Shown piece after piece: positions 44,448 to 53,330 of a stretch of 64,000 nucleotides of DNA (the stretch's first letter is position 1; the number at the start of each line of letters is the position of its first letter). Below the pieces are notes generated by a model. The model saw nothing but the letters and a program-made list of their open reading frames with translations. It ran no database searches and was not told where the DNA came from. The position numbers and the translations under genes were made by a program. Source of the stretch: Alphaproteobacteria bacterium (GTDB taxonomy: Bacteria > Pseudomonadota > Alphaproteobacteria > Micropepsales > Micropepsaceae); the NCBI GenBank assembly GCA_947467345.1, contig CANIHD010000014.1, forward strand, positions 19,156-83,155. Reading direction: 5' to 3'.

Positions 44448-45812
44448 ATGAAGAAAATAGCTATTGTCGGCACCGGCATCTCGGGCTTGGGCGCGGCCTA
44501 TCTGCTCCGCTCCGAGAACAACATCACCGTCTATGAAAAAGCCAAGCAGATCGGTGGTCACTCGCGAACGATGTCTGTGGCATACGGCGGCAGGACTATT
44601 CCAGTCGATACGGGCTTCATTGTCTTCAACAAACCCAATTACCCAAACTTCTCGGCGCTGCTGAAGCATCTAAACGTCAAGGTGCATGAGAGCGACATGA
44701 CCTTCGCAGCCACGGTGCGCGACGGCTGGCTGGAATGGGGCGCCAAAGATGTTCGCTCGATTTTAGCGCAACGGCGCAATCTGCTGCGGCCGCAATTCTA
44801 TCGCCTCTTCCGCGACATCTTGCGCTTCAATGCGCGCGCGCTTGAAACGGTGGAAACGCATCCGAACCTGACGCTCGGTGAACTCATCGGCAAGCTTGGC
44901 CTCGGCAGATGGTTTCAGCAGCATTATTTGCTGCCGATGGGCGGCGCGATCTGGAGCTGCCCCACGCATCAAATGCTGGAATTTCCGGCCGAGAGCTTTG
45001 TGCGCTTCTTCGCCAATCACGGGCTTCTAGCACTGAACGGGCAGCCGCAATGGTACACGGTTACCGGCGGCGCGCAGGAATATGTGAGAAAACTGACGGC
45101 GGAATTTGCGCAGCGTATTCGCACCAATTGCGGCGCGGCGCGGATTACGCGCACCGACGGCAGAGTGGTGATCACTGACACGAACGGCGAGACGGAAACC
45201 TACGACGATGTCGTGCTTGCCTGCCACGGCGATGAAGCGTTGTCGTTACTTGCCGATCCGAGCGAGCGCGAGACCGCGCTGCTCAGTGCTTTCCGCTACC
45301 AGGCCAACCGCGCGATATTGCACAAGGATTGCAGCGTGATGCCCAAGCGAAAATCCTGCTGGGCAAGCTGGGTTTACCGCTCAGATGGACACGCGGTGGA
45401 GCCTTCCATCAGCGTTTCATATTGGATGAATTGCCTGCAAGGCATCGACGCGAATTATCCTTTGTTCGTCACGCTCAATCCGACGCGGCCCATTCGCGAC
45501 GAGGACATTTTCGACGAGCATCTCTTCATGCATCCGGTGTTCGACCGCGCCGCGATCGAGGCACAACCGCAAATCCAGAAACTCCAGGGCGCGCGCAACA
45601 CCTGGTATTGCGGCGCTTACTTGCGCCATGGATTTCACGAAGACGGGCTTTGGAGCGCCATTCAAGTGGCGACGGGCCTGGGCGCGCGCGTGCCATGGGC
45701 AGAAGCGCACGCGGAAGCCTCCGAGACCTCTGCGGGGGAGCGCGCCCGCCGTCGCGTGACTGACCCCTTGCGTCCAGCGCTGACACCTGCCGGCGCCACA
45801 GCGGGGACCTGA
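44448..45812 (+). CDS. FAD-dependent amine-oxidase-like oxidoreductase
   Basis: 454 residues. The dinucleotide-binding motif is IAIVGTGISGLGAAYLLRS, followed by VYEKAKQIGGHSRT; the family's FAD-side motif VDTGFIVFN follows. The C-terminal FAD contact is GARNTWYCGAYLRHGFHEDGLWSAIQVA. Members of this group are found with DUF1365 and a cyclopropane-synthase-like gene under ECF11 control, where they are linked to modification of unsaturated membrane fatty acids; in Rhodobacter, related ChrR-regulon genes are tied to furan fatty acids. That role is inferred here. About 25 Pro/Ala/Arg-rich residues at the end look like an extra tail. DUF1365 follows after one base. Confidence 0.85.
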   Translation: MKKIAIVGTGISGLGAAYLLRSENNITVYEKAKQIGGHSRTMSVAYGGRTIPVDTGFIVFNKPNYPNFSALLKHLNVKVHESDMTFAATVRDGWLEWGAKDVRSILAQRRNLLRPQFYRLFRDILRFNARALETVETHPNLTLGELIGKLGLGRWFQQHYLLPMGGAIWSCPTHQMLEFPAESFVRFFANHGLLALNGQPQWYTVTGGAQEYVRKLTAEFAQRIRTNCGAARITRTDGRVVITDTNGETETYDDVVLACHGDEALSLLADPSERETALLSAFRYQANRAILHKDCSVMPKRKSCWASWVYRSDGHAVEPSISVSYWMNCLQGIDANYPLFVTLNPTRPIRDEDIFDEHLFMHPVFDRAAIEAQPQIQKLQGARNTWYCGAYLRHGFHEDGLWSAIQVATGLGARVPWAEAHAEASETSAGERARRRVTDPLRPALTPAGATAGT

Positions 45813-45813
45813 G

Positions 45814-46566
45814 ATGGCGCAGATCTTACAGGGGCGCGTTTTTCACGCACGGATGAGGCCGAAGCATAACGCGTTCGGCTATAGCGCGTTCTACCTGCTG
45901 CTGCCGATAGAAGAACTGATCGACGGCATTCGCTGCGCCTTCCTCTCCCTCAATCGCTTCAATCTCTTCAGCGTCTATTTCAAAGATTATGACGCCGGCG
46001 CGCGTCCGCGCACATGGATTCGCGATCTCCTCGCGCAATGGGATGTGAAAGAAGCGGATGGCAAAATTCTGCTTCTCACTATGCCGCGTGTGTTGGGATA
46101 CGCGTTCAATCCCGTCAGCTTCTGGATGTGCTTCGACCGGCAGAAGGAACTCCGCGCCGTCATCGCCGAAGTGAACAACACCTTCGGCGAGCGCCATTCT
46201 TATTTATGCCTGCACGACGATCATCGGCCGATCGCCGGTTCCGACTGGTTGCACAATGAAAAGAATTTCTACGTGTCGCCGTTTCTATCGGTCGAGGGGC
46301 ACTATCGTTTCCGCTTCGATTGCAGCGACAGCAAAATATCGGTTTGGATCAATCATTTCGGCGCCGAGGGTCTCCGGCTTTCGACCTCCCTCATCGGCGA
46401 GCGCAAACCTTTGACCTCGCTTGGTCTTTTGGGGTGCTTCTTCCGCTACCCGCTGGTGACGCTAAAAGTTATTGCGCTCATCCATTACCAGGCGGCAATC
46501 TTAATTCTCAAAGGGGTCCGGCGGCAGGACAAACCTGCGCCGCCGGCCGTGGATGTGACGCGATGA
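45814..46566 (+). CDS. DUF1365 family protein
   Basis: 250 residues: QGRVFHARMRPKHNAFGYSAFYLLLPIEEL at the N-terminus, then FNPVSFWMCFD, NTFGERHSYL, KNFYVSPFLSVEGHYRFRF and a hydrophobic C-terminal stretch (RYPLVTLKVIALIHYQAAIL). DUF1365 proteins are of unknown biochemistry but nearly always sit between an FAD oxidoreductase and a fatty-acid cyclopropane/methyl transferase, as here. The stop overlaps the next gene's ATG (ATGA). Confidence 0.9.
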   Translation: MAQILQGRVFHARMRPKHNAFGYSAFYLLLPIEELIDGIRCAFLSLNRFNLFSVYFKDYDAGARPRTWIRDLLAQWDVKEADGKILLLTMPRVLGYAFNPVSFWMCFDRQKELRAVIAEVNNTFGERHSYLCLHDDHRPIAGSDWLHNEKNFYVSPFLSVEGHYRFRFDCSDSKISVWINHFGAEGLRLSTSLIGERKPLTSLGLLGCFFRYPLVTLKVIALIHYQAAILILKGVRRQDKPAPPAVDVTR

Positions 46567-47732
46567 ATTTGATTCCTCCAGCTCTGATCGAGAAGCGTTG
46601 GTACGAAGCAGCGGCCTCCATCGAATACGGCACACTGCATTTCATGGGCCCGGACGGAGCGAAGCGTAGCTTCACGGGCGTTCGGCCCGGCCCGGAAGCG
46701 AAGTTCGCGATCTTCGAATGGGAGGTGCTGCGGCGCCTGGCTTCACGCGGCGATATCGCGCTCGGTGAGGATTTTATTTCCGGAGCCTGGCACACCGACG
46801 ATGTCGAGGCGCTGGTATCTTTGTTCTTGCTCAATCTCGATCATTTCGGCGGCTTCGCGCATGGCAATATGCTGAACCGCATTGGCTTTGTCGTGAAGGA
46901 CCAGTTCCTGCGCCGCAACAGTGTGGCGAACGCCAAGCGCAATATCCGCGCGCACTACGATGTCGGGAATGATTTCTACCGGCTGTGGCTCGACGAAACG
47001 ATGACCTATTCGTCGGCTTTATTCTCCGGACGCGAACAAGCTCTCGCCGATGCGCAGCGCAACAAATACGGCCGCATACTGTCCAAATTTGTGAATCCCC
47101 GTTCCTCCGTGCTGGAGATCGGCTGTGGCTGGGGTGGTTTCGCCGAAGAAGCGAGCAAGCAGGACCACGAGGTGACGGGCCTGACCATTTCACCGGCGCA
47201 GCATGGCTTCGCGCGCGATAGGCTGGGCTCGAAAGCGGATATACGTCTGGAGGATTATCGCCACGTCCGCGGCGCCTTCGACATGATCGTCTCAATCGAA
47301 ATGTTCGAAGCTGTGGGCGAGAATTATTGGCGCCGCTACTTCGATACGATTTCGCAGCGGCTTCGCCGAGGCGGGCGCGCTGTGGTGCAAACCATCACTA
47401 TCGGGGACGAGTTCTTTCCCGGCTATCGCACTCGCAGCGATTTCATCCGGCACTACGTATTCCCGGGCGGGATGCTGCCTTCGCTCAAGCGCTTCCGCGA
47501 GGAAGCGGAGTCAGCCGGATTAAAAATCGTTGAGGCATTTACCTTCGGCCAGGATTATTGCCGCACCTTGCGGCAATGGAGCGAGCGCTTGAAAGACCAG
47601 GAAAAGCAGGTTCTGGCGTTGGGCCATGACGACGCGTTTATGCGCAATTGGCAGTTTTATCTTGGTATTTCAGCGGCCTCGTTTGCCGTTTCCCGGGCCG
47701 ATGTGGCACAGGTGGAACTGGTTCACGCCTAG
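46563..47732 (+). CDS. cfa: Cyclopropane-fatty-acyl-phospholipid synthase family methyltransferase
   Basis: 389 residues from the ATG overlapping the DUF1365 stop; the ORF-track start at 46320 lies inside DUF1365. An N-terminal domain (LIEKRWYEAAASIEYGTLHF, EDFISGAWHTDDVEALV) precedes the SAM methyltransferase: NIRAHYDVGNDFYRLWLDETMTYSSALF, VLEIGCGWGGFAEEA, GLTISPAQHGFARDRL, SIEMFEAVGENYW, then FIRHYVFPGGMLPS. It adds a methylene or methyl carbon to the double bond of membrane phospholipid acyl chains. Third gene of the sigma-controlled operon. The 176 bp after it (47733-47908) contain no gene. Confidence 0.92.
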   Translation: MNLIPPALIEKRWYEAAASIEYGTLHFMGPDGAKRSFTGVRPGPEAKFAIFEWEVLRRLASRGDIALGEDFISGAWHTDDVEALVSLFLLNLDHFGGFAHGNMLNRIGFVVKDQFLRRNSVANAKRNIRAHYDVGNDFYRLWLDETMTYSSALFSGREQALADAQRNKYGRILSKFVNPRSSVLEIGCGWGGFAEEASKQDHEVTGLTISPAQHGFARDRLGSKADIRLEDYRHVRGAFDMIVSIEMFEAVGENYWRRYFDTISQRLRRGGRAVVQTITIGDEFFPGYRTRSDFIRHYVFPGGMLPSLKRFREEAESAGLKIVEAFTFGQDYCRTLRQWSERLKDQEKQVLALGHDDAFMRNWQFYLGISAASFAVSRADVAQVELVHA

Positions 47733-47908
47733 GCATCGAGATCCCATAAAGCGCGACTCTGTCCTTTTCCGTCCTGCCGGTGCCACGACAGCACCTTTTC
47801 TGTCAGCTTCCTTTCAGCTAGGCGTCAGCCTCCCGCCAGCCGGGATGCCCATGTTCAACGCTAAGTGGACGGCGAGGTTTTGCCGCCCCGGAGTTCGGAA
47901 GAAGTAGA

Positions 47909-48310
47909 ATGATTTCGAGAAACATAGTTCTTGCGGGCCTCGCGGCCGCGTTGTTCGCCGGGCCGGCTTTGGCCCACCATTCCTTTGCCATGTTCGATGC
48001 CGCCAAGACCGTGAACCTCGAAGGGACGGTGAAGGAATTCGAATGGATCAACCCGCATAGCTGGGTCCATCTGGCGGTTGCCGATGCGGCCGGCAAGATA
48101 GAGACGTGGTCGTTCGAATGCGGCTCAACCGGTCAGTTGATGCAATCGGGCTGGACACGCGACATCATCAAAGTCGGCGACAAGATCAATATCGGCTTCC
48201 ATCCTTTGAAGGACGGCTCGAATGGCGGTCAATTGCTGACCGCGAAGCTGTCCGACGGTAAAGAGCTTTGCCAAGGCGGCGCGTGCCGCGCGGCTAACCG
48301 CCCGCAGTAA
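47909..48310 (+). CDS. DUF6152 family secreted protein
   Basis: 133 residues with a signal peptide (IVLAGLAAALFAGPALAHH). The mature protein has the family pattern HHSFAMFDAAKTVNLEGTVKEFEWINPHSWVHLAV, WSFECGSTGQLMQSGWTRD and a beta-rich end. It is a small exported domain of unknown role, often found in the same catabolic clusters as the PDFSGFW family, of which this window has two copies. It converges on the first MFS symporter gene over a hairpin. Confidence 0.85.
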   Translation: MISRNIVLAGLAAALFAGPALAHHSFAMFDAAKTVNLEGTVKEFEWINPHSWVHLAVADAAGKIETWSFECGSTGQLMQSGWTRDIIKVGDKINIGFHPLKDGSNGGQLLTAKLSDGKELCQGGACRAANRPQ

Positions 48311-48321
48311 ATTTGAGTTTG

Positions 48322-48349
48322 GAGAGATCGGCCTAACGGCCGGTCTCTC
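48322..48349. terminator. Hairpin between DUF6152 and the MFS symporter genes
   Basis: A 12-bp stem with one mismatch (gagagatcggcc / ggccggtctctc) and loop taac, spanning the gap between two convergent stops. There is no T tract, so it may act with Rho or only protect 3' ends. Confidence 0.5.
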
Positions 48350-49655
48350 AGATTGCTTCGATGGCGCGTTCGCGTTTGGCCGCTTGGGTGGCGAGAACCG
48401 CCGCGGCCAGCGCCGGAATACCCAGCACGGCCCACGATACCGGCCGCGACCAATTCGCTTCGATCAGCATACCCCCGACATAGGGACCGACGACGGCGCC
48501 CAACCTCCCGATGCCGATGGCGACGCCGGTTCCGGTGGCACGCACATGGGTGGGAAACACCACGGCGACAATGGTGTAGAGGCCCGACATCGTTCCGATC
48601 ATGAAAAATCCGAGCAGCGCCGAGACGGCGAGGAGCACGGGAATATTTGCCGGCAGGTTCGAGAATAAAATCATGGTTGCGTACATCAGCACCATGAAGA
48701 CCGACGTGGCGCGGCCCACCGGGAAGCGATTGGCCCACACGCCGAGCAGCACGCCGCCGAGAAATCCGGCGAGGTTCATATAGGTCGACGCAAGAATCCC
48801 GACATTGGGCGTTTGCCCCATCGACACGATGACACGCGGCGTCCAGCTCAGCACGAAATAGAACGTCATCATGTTCATGAAATAAGTAGCGCAGATGAGC
48901 GCCGTTCCGACGCGCATATCGGGTTTGAAAATGTCGAACAGGCTTGGCTTGGCGCCGGCCTTCTGTGCGGGCAAGGCGGCGAGTGCAGGCCGCCCCGTCG
49001 CGGCCATGACCATGTTTACACGCGCCAGCGCGTTTTTCGGCTTACCGGAGAGGAGGAACGCCAGCGATTCCGGAAGCGCGAAATACACGATCGGAATCAT
49101 GATCAGCGACAATATTCCGCCGAACATGAATACGGCGTGCCAGCCGAATTCCGCGATCAGCCGAATGGAGGCAAAGCCTCCGAGCGTGGCACCCAGCGAA
49201 TAGGACGCGGTCACCAGACCAATGGCGAATTTACGCTGATGCGCCGGCGCGTATTCCGCGGCCACCGTGTTGAGACCCGACAACAAACCACCAATGCCGA
49301 GGCCGGTGAGGAAGCGCAAACCCACAAGCTGCATCAGCTCGGTTGCGAAGGCGGACAGCATCATGCCGGCCGTGACGATGCCGAGACACAGCAGCAAAAC
49401 CGCGCGGCGGCCGATCGTGTCCGCGATCGGCGACAGCGACAGAGAACCCACCACCATGCCGGCCAATCCGGCGCTGAAGAGAAGGCCGAGTTCGGTCGGC
49501 GCCAGGCCCCATTCGAGTTCGATCAGCGGTGCGGTGAACGCCATCGCCAGGATGTCGAAGCCATCCAGCATATTGATGACAAAGCAAACCCAAACCGCGA
49601 GCCACGAAGCACCCGTTGCCGCGCGCGGCGCTGTCTGCGAAACCGCCTGAACCAT
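48348..49655 (-). CDS. MFS transporter, aromatic acid:H+ symporter family, copy 1
   Basis: About 435 residues from ATG 49655, preceded by GGGGG; the ORF track adds 16 residues upstream. Twelve membrane segments are expected. The AAHS signature in the first segment is INMLDGFDILAMAFTAPLI, and the loop motif SPIADTIGRRAVLL follows segment 2. RVNMVMAATGR begins the central loop and GLYTIVAVVFPTHVRATGTG lies near the end. The family imports protocatechuate, benzoate and similar acids. It faces away from the amidohydrolase gene (166 bp between). Confidence 0.9.
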   Translation of the reverse strand: MVQAVSQTAPRAATGASWLAVWVCFVINMLDGFDILAMAFTAPLIELEWGLAPTELGLLFSAGLAGMVVGSLSLSPIADTIGRRAVLLLCLGIVTAGMMLSAFATELMQLVGLRFLTGLGIGGLLSGLNTVAAEYAPAHQRKFAIGLVTASYSLGATLGGFASIRLIAEFGWHAVFMFGGILSLIMIPIVYFALPESLAFLLSGKPKNALARVNMVMAATGRPALAALPAQKAGAKPSLFDIFKPDMRVGTALICATYFMNMMTFYFVLSWTPRVIVSMGQTPNVGILASTYMNLAGFLGGVLLGVWANRFPVGRATSVFMVLMYATMILFSNLPANIPVLLAVSALLGFFMIGTMSGLYTIVAVVFPTHVRATGTGVAIGIGRLGAVVGPYVGGMLIEANWSRPVSWAVLGIPALAAAVLATQAAKRERAIEAI

Positions 49656-49821
49656 AGATACCCCCGGTAAGATCTTGATACGTCTTTTGCCGGAGCTTGG
49701 CACAGTTTCGGGCGGCGCGTCTCTTCGCCTTTGCGTGCTTTCTGACGGAGCCCTGCCCGTCTATCCTGCGCTATGACAAACGGGGGATTGTAAGATGGCT
49801 ATGATGATGGGCGCAGACTAA

Positions 49822-50778
49822 ATGGACGCAGGCCGCATCGACGTTCATTTCCATGCGATACCGGAATTCTATCGCAGCGCCCTCAAGCTCGCGGGGCGCG
49901 GCGCCACGATCAGCACCGGCACGCCGCGCTGGAGCGTTGCCGAAGCCCTGGCGACGATGGATGCCAATGACATCGCCGCCGCCATACTTTCCATTTCGCA
50001 GCCGGGCACGCATTTCGGCGATCTGGCGGAGGCACGGGCGCTTGCGCGCAACTGCAATAATTTCTTTGCCGATCTGATCGCGGAGCGTCCCACGCGCTTC
50101 GGCGCTTTCGCGGTCACCCCGCTGCCTGACATTGATGGCGCGCTCGCGGAAATCGCGTACGGGCTGGACGTGCTGCATTTGGACGGCGTGGGATTACTCG
50201 CCAGCTATGGCGACCGATTCCTTGGCGATGCGTTTTTCGATCCTGTTCTCGAAGAGCTGAACCGCCGCCACGCCGCCGTATTCGTGCATCCCAATTTTCA
50301 TCCCGCGAGTCGCAGCTTGAGTTTGAACATTCCGGGCTTCGTGATGGAGTTTCCGTTCGACACCACGCGCGCCGCGATAAATCTCATTCTGTCAGGCGCG
50401 CTGGAGCGCTATCTGCACATCAATTTCATTCTCGCGCATGCCGGCGGCACACTTCCTTATCTGGCGTCACGGCTAGAGGCGGCGAGCTATATCGACGCCA
50501 AATATCGCGCGTTCACGCCGGCGCGCATGAAGGAAGCACTGGCGCATTTCTGGTACGACACCGCCCTTTCCTCCGGCGATGCAACCCTCGCGGCGTTGGG
50601 TGCGGTAGCGCGCCCCGAACGCATCCTTTTCGGGAGCGATTTTCCCTATGCGCCGGCAGAGCTGGTGGCGCGCTCGGTTTCAAATCTGGAACATTCACGC
50701 ATTTTGGATGCAGTGCAGCAAAAACAGATCGGCCGGACCAATAGCTTAGCCCTCTTTCCACGGTTGGCTGAATCGTAA
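49822..50778 (+). CDS. Amidohydrolase family 2 protein (ACMSD-like decarboxylase/hydrolase)
   Basis: 318 residues. The N-terminal metal site is RIDVHFHAIPEFYR; further ligands are the His in VFVHPNFHP and INFILAHAGGTLPYLASRLE, and the late Asp in ILFGSDFPYAP. This TIM-barrel group (amidohydrolase 2) contains decarboxylases and hydrolases of aromatic ring-derived acids. Here it lies between two aromatic-acid symporters and upstream of a dihydroxyphthalate-decarboxylase-like gene, which supports a catabolic role. An ATG nine codons upstream in frame, with a better ribosome site, is closed by a TAA directly before this ATG. Confidence 0.88.
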   Translation: MDAGRIDVHFHAIPEFYRSALKLAGRGATISTGTPRWSVAEALATMDANDIAAAILSISQPGTHFGDLAEARALARNCNNFFADLIAERPTRFGAFAVTPLPDIDGALAEIAYGLDVLHLDGVGLLASYGDRFLGDAFFDPVLEELNRRHAAVFVHPNFHPASRSLSLNIPGFVMEFPFDTTRAAINLILSGALERYLHINFILAHAGGTLPYLASRLEAASYIDAKYRAFTPARMKEALAHFWYDTALSSGDATLAALGAVARPERILFGSDFPYAPAELVARSVSNLEHSRILDAVQQKQIGRTNSLALFPRLAES

Positions 50779-50839
50779 CGAGTGATGGTCAAGACCGCTC
50801 CGTTTGCGTTAGGCTTCGCAAAAGACCGGGGGGGCGAAT

Positions 50840-52210
50840 ATGGCGACGCAGCGCAGCATCGATGTTGGCGCCCTTATCGAGCGCAAAACTTTCTCGCCAC
50901 TGCAGGTCAGCGTGGTGGCGCTGCTCTGCCTGCTGATGTCGCTTGAAGGCTATGACATGCAGGCGCTGGCCTTCGCCGCGCCGGCCATCATGAAAGAGTG
51001 GGGCACGGATCGCGCGGCCTTTGGTTGGGTGCTCAGCGCAAGCCTGTTCGGTTATTTGATCGGCGCGTTGGTGCTGACACAATTCAGCGACACGATCGGA
51101 CGCAAGAAGCTTCTCATCGCCGGCACGTTGGTGTTCAGCCTGCTTACGCTGGCGACGGCTTTCGCCTCGTCGCCGATGGAAATTTGGGGCTTGCGCTTTT
51201 TCGCCGGCATGGGATTGGGCGGCACGATCCCAACTTGCATCGCGCTCGTTGCCGAATATGTACCGGCACGCAAACGCGGGCTCATCATCGGCCTGTTATT
51301 CGCCGGCTACACTTTAGGTTCGGCACTCGGCGGGTTTCTGGCGGCGTGGATGGTTCCGACATTCGGCTGGCATACGGTCTTTCTGGTCGGCGGGTTGGCG
51401 CCATTGCCGATCATCGCGTGCATCGCGCTTTTCCTGCCTGAATCCATTCGCTTCCTGATTGTGAGCAACGCGCCGCATGCGCGCATTTCCGCGATTGTGC
51501 GCCGGCTGGGTCACGATACGCCATTGACGGGCGATGAGCACTTTATTGTGCAGGAAGAAACCAAGCAGAAAGTGCCGGTGGTCGGCCTCTTCAGCAATGG
51601 CCGCTCAGCCATGACGGCGCTTTTGTGGTTCGCCTTCATCGCCAGCTTCATGGGCCATCACTTCCTTACCACATGGCTGCCCACGCTGATGACCGACGCG
51701 GGACTCTCCATCGCCTGGGCAACATCGGTGGGCGCGGTTTTCCAATTGGGCGGCACAGTGGGAAGCCTCGTCGTGGGCATGATGCTGGACCGCTGGGGCA
51801 TTCGCACGGTCGCCGCCACCTTCATATTCGCAGGCCTGTTCGTGGCGCCCCTGGGATTGCTGACCGGCGCTGGCCCCGCACTTCTGCTTCTGGCGTTCAT
51901 CGCCGGACTCTGTGTGCTGGGCGGACAGAACGGGTTGAATGCGCTCTCAGGATCGCTGTATCCGACATCGATGCGCGCCAGCGGCGCGGGCTGGGCGCTG
52001 GGCGTCGGACGTATCGGTGCCGCGGCCGGACCCATCATCGGCGGACATCTGATGAATGCCGGCGTGTCGCACGCGTCACTCTTCGTGCTGGCGTCCATTC
52101 CGCTGGTCATTTGTGCCTGCGCGCTGCTTGCGCTGGTAGGCACGACACGCCGTGCTCAAGCGCATGAGACGCGCGCGACTGTTCCAGCTGGCCGGCAATT
52201 CGCGCGGTAA
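50840..52210 (+). CDS. MFS transporter, aromatic acid:H+ symporter family, copy 2
   Basis: 456 residues and twelve predicted segments. Signature motifs are LLMSLEGYDMQALAFAAPAIMKEWG in segment 1, TQFSDTIGRKKLLIAG after segment 2 and EYVPARKRGLIIGLLFAGYTLG. The second half has LGGQNGLNALSGSLYPTSMRASGAGWALGVGRIGAAAGP, typical of BenK/PcaK-like symporters. GGGGGGCG precedes the start. It lies between the amidohydrolase (61 bp) and the decarboxylase (55 bp), all in one direction, probably one operon that couples uptake and breakdown of one compound. Confidence 0.92.
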   Translation: MATQRSIDVGALIERKTFSPLQVSVVALLCLLMSLEGYDMQALAFAAPAIMKEWGTDRAAFGWVLSASLFGYLIGALVLTQFSDTIGRKKLLIAGTLVFSLLTLATAFASSPMEIWGLRFFAGMGLGGTIPTCIALVAEYVPARKRGLIIGLLFAGYTLGSALGGFLAAWMVPTFGWHTVFLVGGLAPLPIIACIALFLPESIRFLIVSNAPHARISAIVRRLGHDTPLTGDEHFIVQEETKQKVPVVGLFSNGRSAMTALLWFAFIASFMGHHFLTTWLPTLMTDAGLSIAWATSVGAVFQLGGTVGSLVVGMMLDRWGIRTVAATFIFAGLFVAPLGLLTGAGPALLLLAFIAGLCVLGGQNGLNALSGSLYPTSMRASGAGWALGVGRIGAAAGPIIGGHLMNAGVSHASLFVLASIPLVICACALLALVGTTRRAQAHETRATVPAGRQFAR

Positions 52211-52265
52211 AAATTATCTGATATTGCCTGTCTTGCACGCACTATTGTTTGCGTAGGGAGTTGTT

Positions 52266-53255
52266 GTGAACGAAATTCCGCTGACCGCCGCGCTTTGCGA
52301 CTACGACCATGTGCGCGATCTCGTGATGGGCCGCGTGAACGCGCAAGGCATTCGCCTGACGGCGCTGACATTGCCGGTTGAAGAGATTTTCTATCGTTTC
52401 CTGTTTCACAAGGAATGGGAGATTTCCGAACTCTCTTTCGCGAAATACACGTCGTTGCGCGCGTCCGGCGACGACAGCTTCGTGGCGATTCCGGTGTTTC
52501 CCTCGCGCGTCTTCCGGCATTCGTCTTTGTTTGTGCGCGACGGCGGACCGATCAAAAACATTTCCGATCTTAAGGGCCGCAAAGTCGGCCTCCCCGAATG
52601 GGCACAGACGGCGGCCGTCTATTCGCGCGGATTTTTGGTCGATCAATTCGGGCTCGATCTCACCAGCATCGAATGGGTGCAGTCGGGCGTGAACCAGGCG
52701 GGGCGCAAAGAGAAGGTTCAACTGAACCTGCCGCGCGGTTTGAAACTGACTCCGCGTCCCGAACGCTCGCTGAACGACATGTTGCTGGACGGCGAGATCG
52801 ACGCGGTGTTGGCGGCGCGCCCGCCGACTGCCTTCAGCGAAGGCGACAAACGGATAAAGCGGTTCTTCGACGACACGTTGGAAGTGGAGCAGGCCTATTA
52901 CCGCGAGACCGGTGTGTTTCCCATCATGCATGCGGTGGTGATCCGCAAACATGTGCTAGAGGCCAATCCCTGGGTAGCGCGCAACCTCATGGACGCGTTC
53001 GAGGAAGCCAAGGTCCGCAGCATCGAGCGCACGCTGGATGCGACCGCCTCGCTGGTCCCCATTCCCTGGGGCGCAGAATATGCGCGCCGGATGCACGAGA
53101 TGATGGGGAGCGATTTCTTCCCCTATGGCGTGGAGAATAACCGCCGGACTCTGGAATCCTTCCTTGCCCATGCCTTCGCGCAAGGGGTGACGAAGCGTCA
53201 CCTCAGCGTCGAGGAATTATTCCCGGCCAGCACGATGGGCGGGCACAAAGTCTAA
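52266..53255 (+). CDS. 4,5-dihydroxyphthalate decarboxylase-like protein
   Basis: 329 residues from a GTG start with AGGGAG upstream. The fold is that of periplasmic binding protein type 2, but without a signal peptide, as in the phthalate-pathway decarboxylase Pht5. Matching parts are ALCDYDHVRDLVMGRVNAQGI, EEIFYRFLFHKEWEISELSFAKY, IPVFPSRVFRHSSLFVR, LKGRKVGLPEWAQTAAVYSRGFLVDQFG, LAARPPTAF and RETGVFPIMHAVVIRK, IPWGAEY, FFPYGVENNRRTLESFL. It would turn 4,5-dihydroxyphthalate or an analogue into a protocatechuate-type product. The oxygenase and dehydrogenase of such a route have candidates 46 kb away in this window. Confidence 0.85.
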   Translation: MNEIPLTAALCDYDHVRDLVMGRVNAQGIRLTALTLPVEEIFYRFLFHKEWEISELSFAKYTSLRASGDDSFVAIPVFPSRVFRHSSLFVRDGGPIKNISDLKGRKVGLPEWAQTAAVYSRGFLVDQFGLDLTSIEWVQSGVNQAGRKEKVQLNLPRGLKLTPRPERSLNDMLLDGEIDAVLAARPPTAFSEGDKRIKRFFDDTLEVEQAYYRETGVFPIMHAVVIRKHVLEANPWVARNLMDAFEEAKVRSIERTLDATASLVPIPWGAEYARRMHEMMGSDFFPYGVENNRRTLESFLAHAFAQGVTKRHLSVEELFPASTMGGHKV

Positions 53256-53330
53256 TAGCCGGCGCCCAGGAAACTGCCCATTTTCGCAGCTGTCCTTGCC
53301 CTTTAAGCACCAATCGGGTTAGTTGAGCCC

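Noticed and set aside
48813-49670. 285-residue His-rich plus-strand ORF
   Set aside because: Antisense to the MFS symporter; the His and Arg richness is an artefact of the reverse reading of membrane-segment codons.
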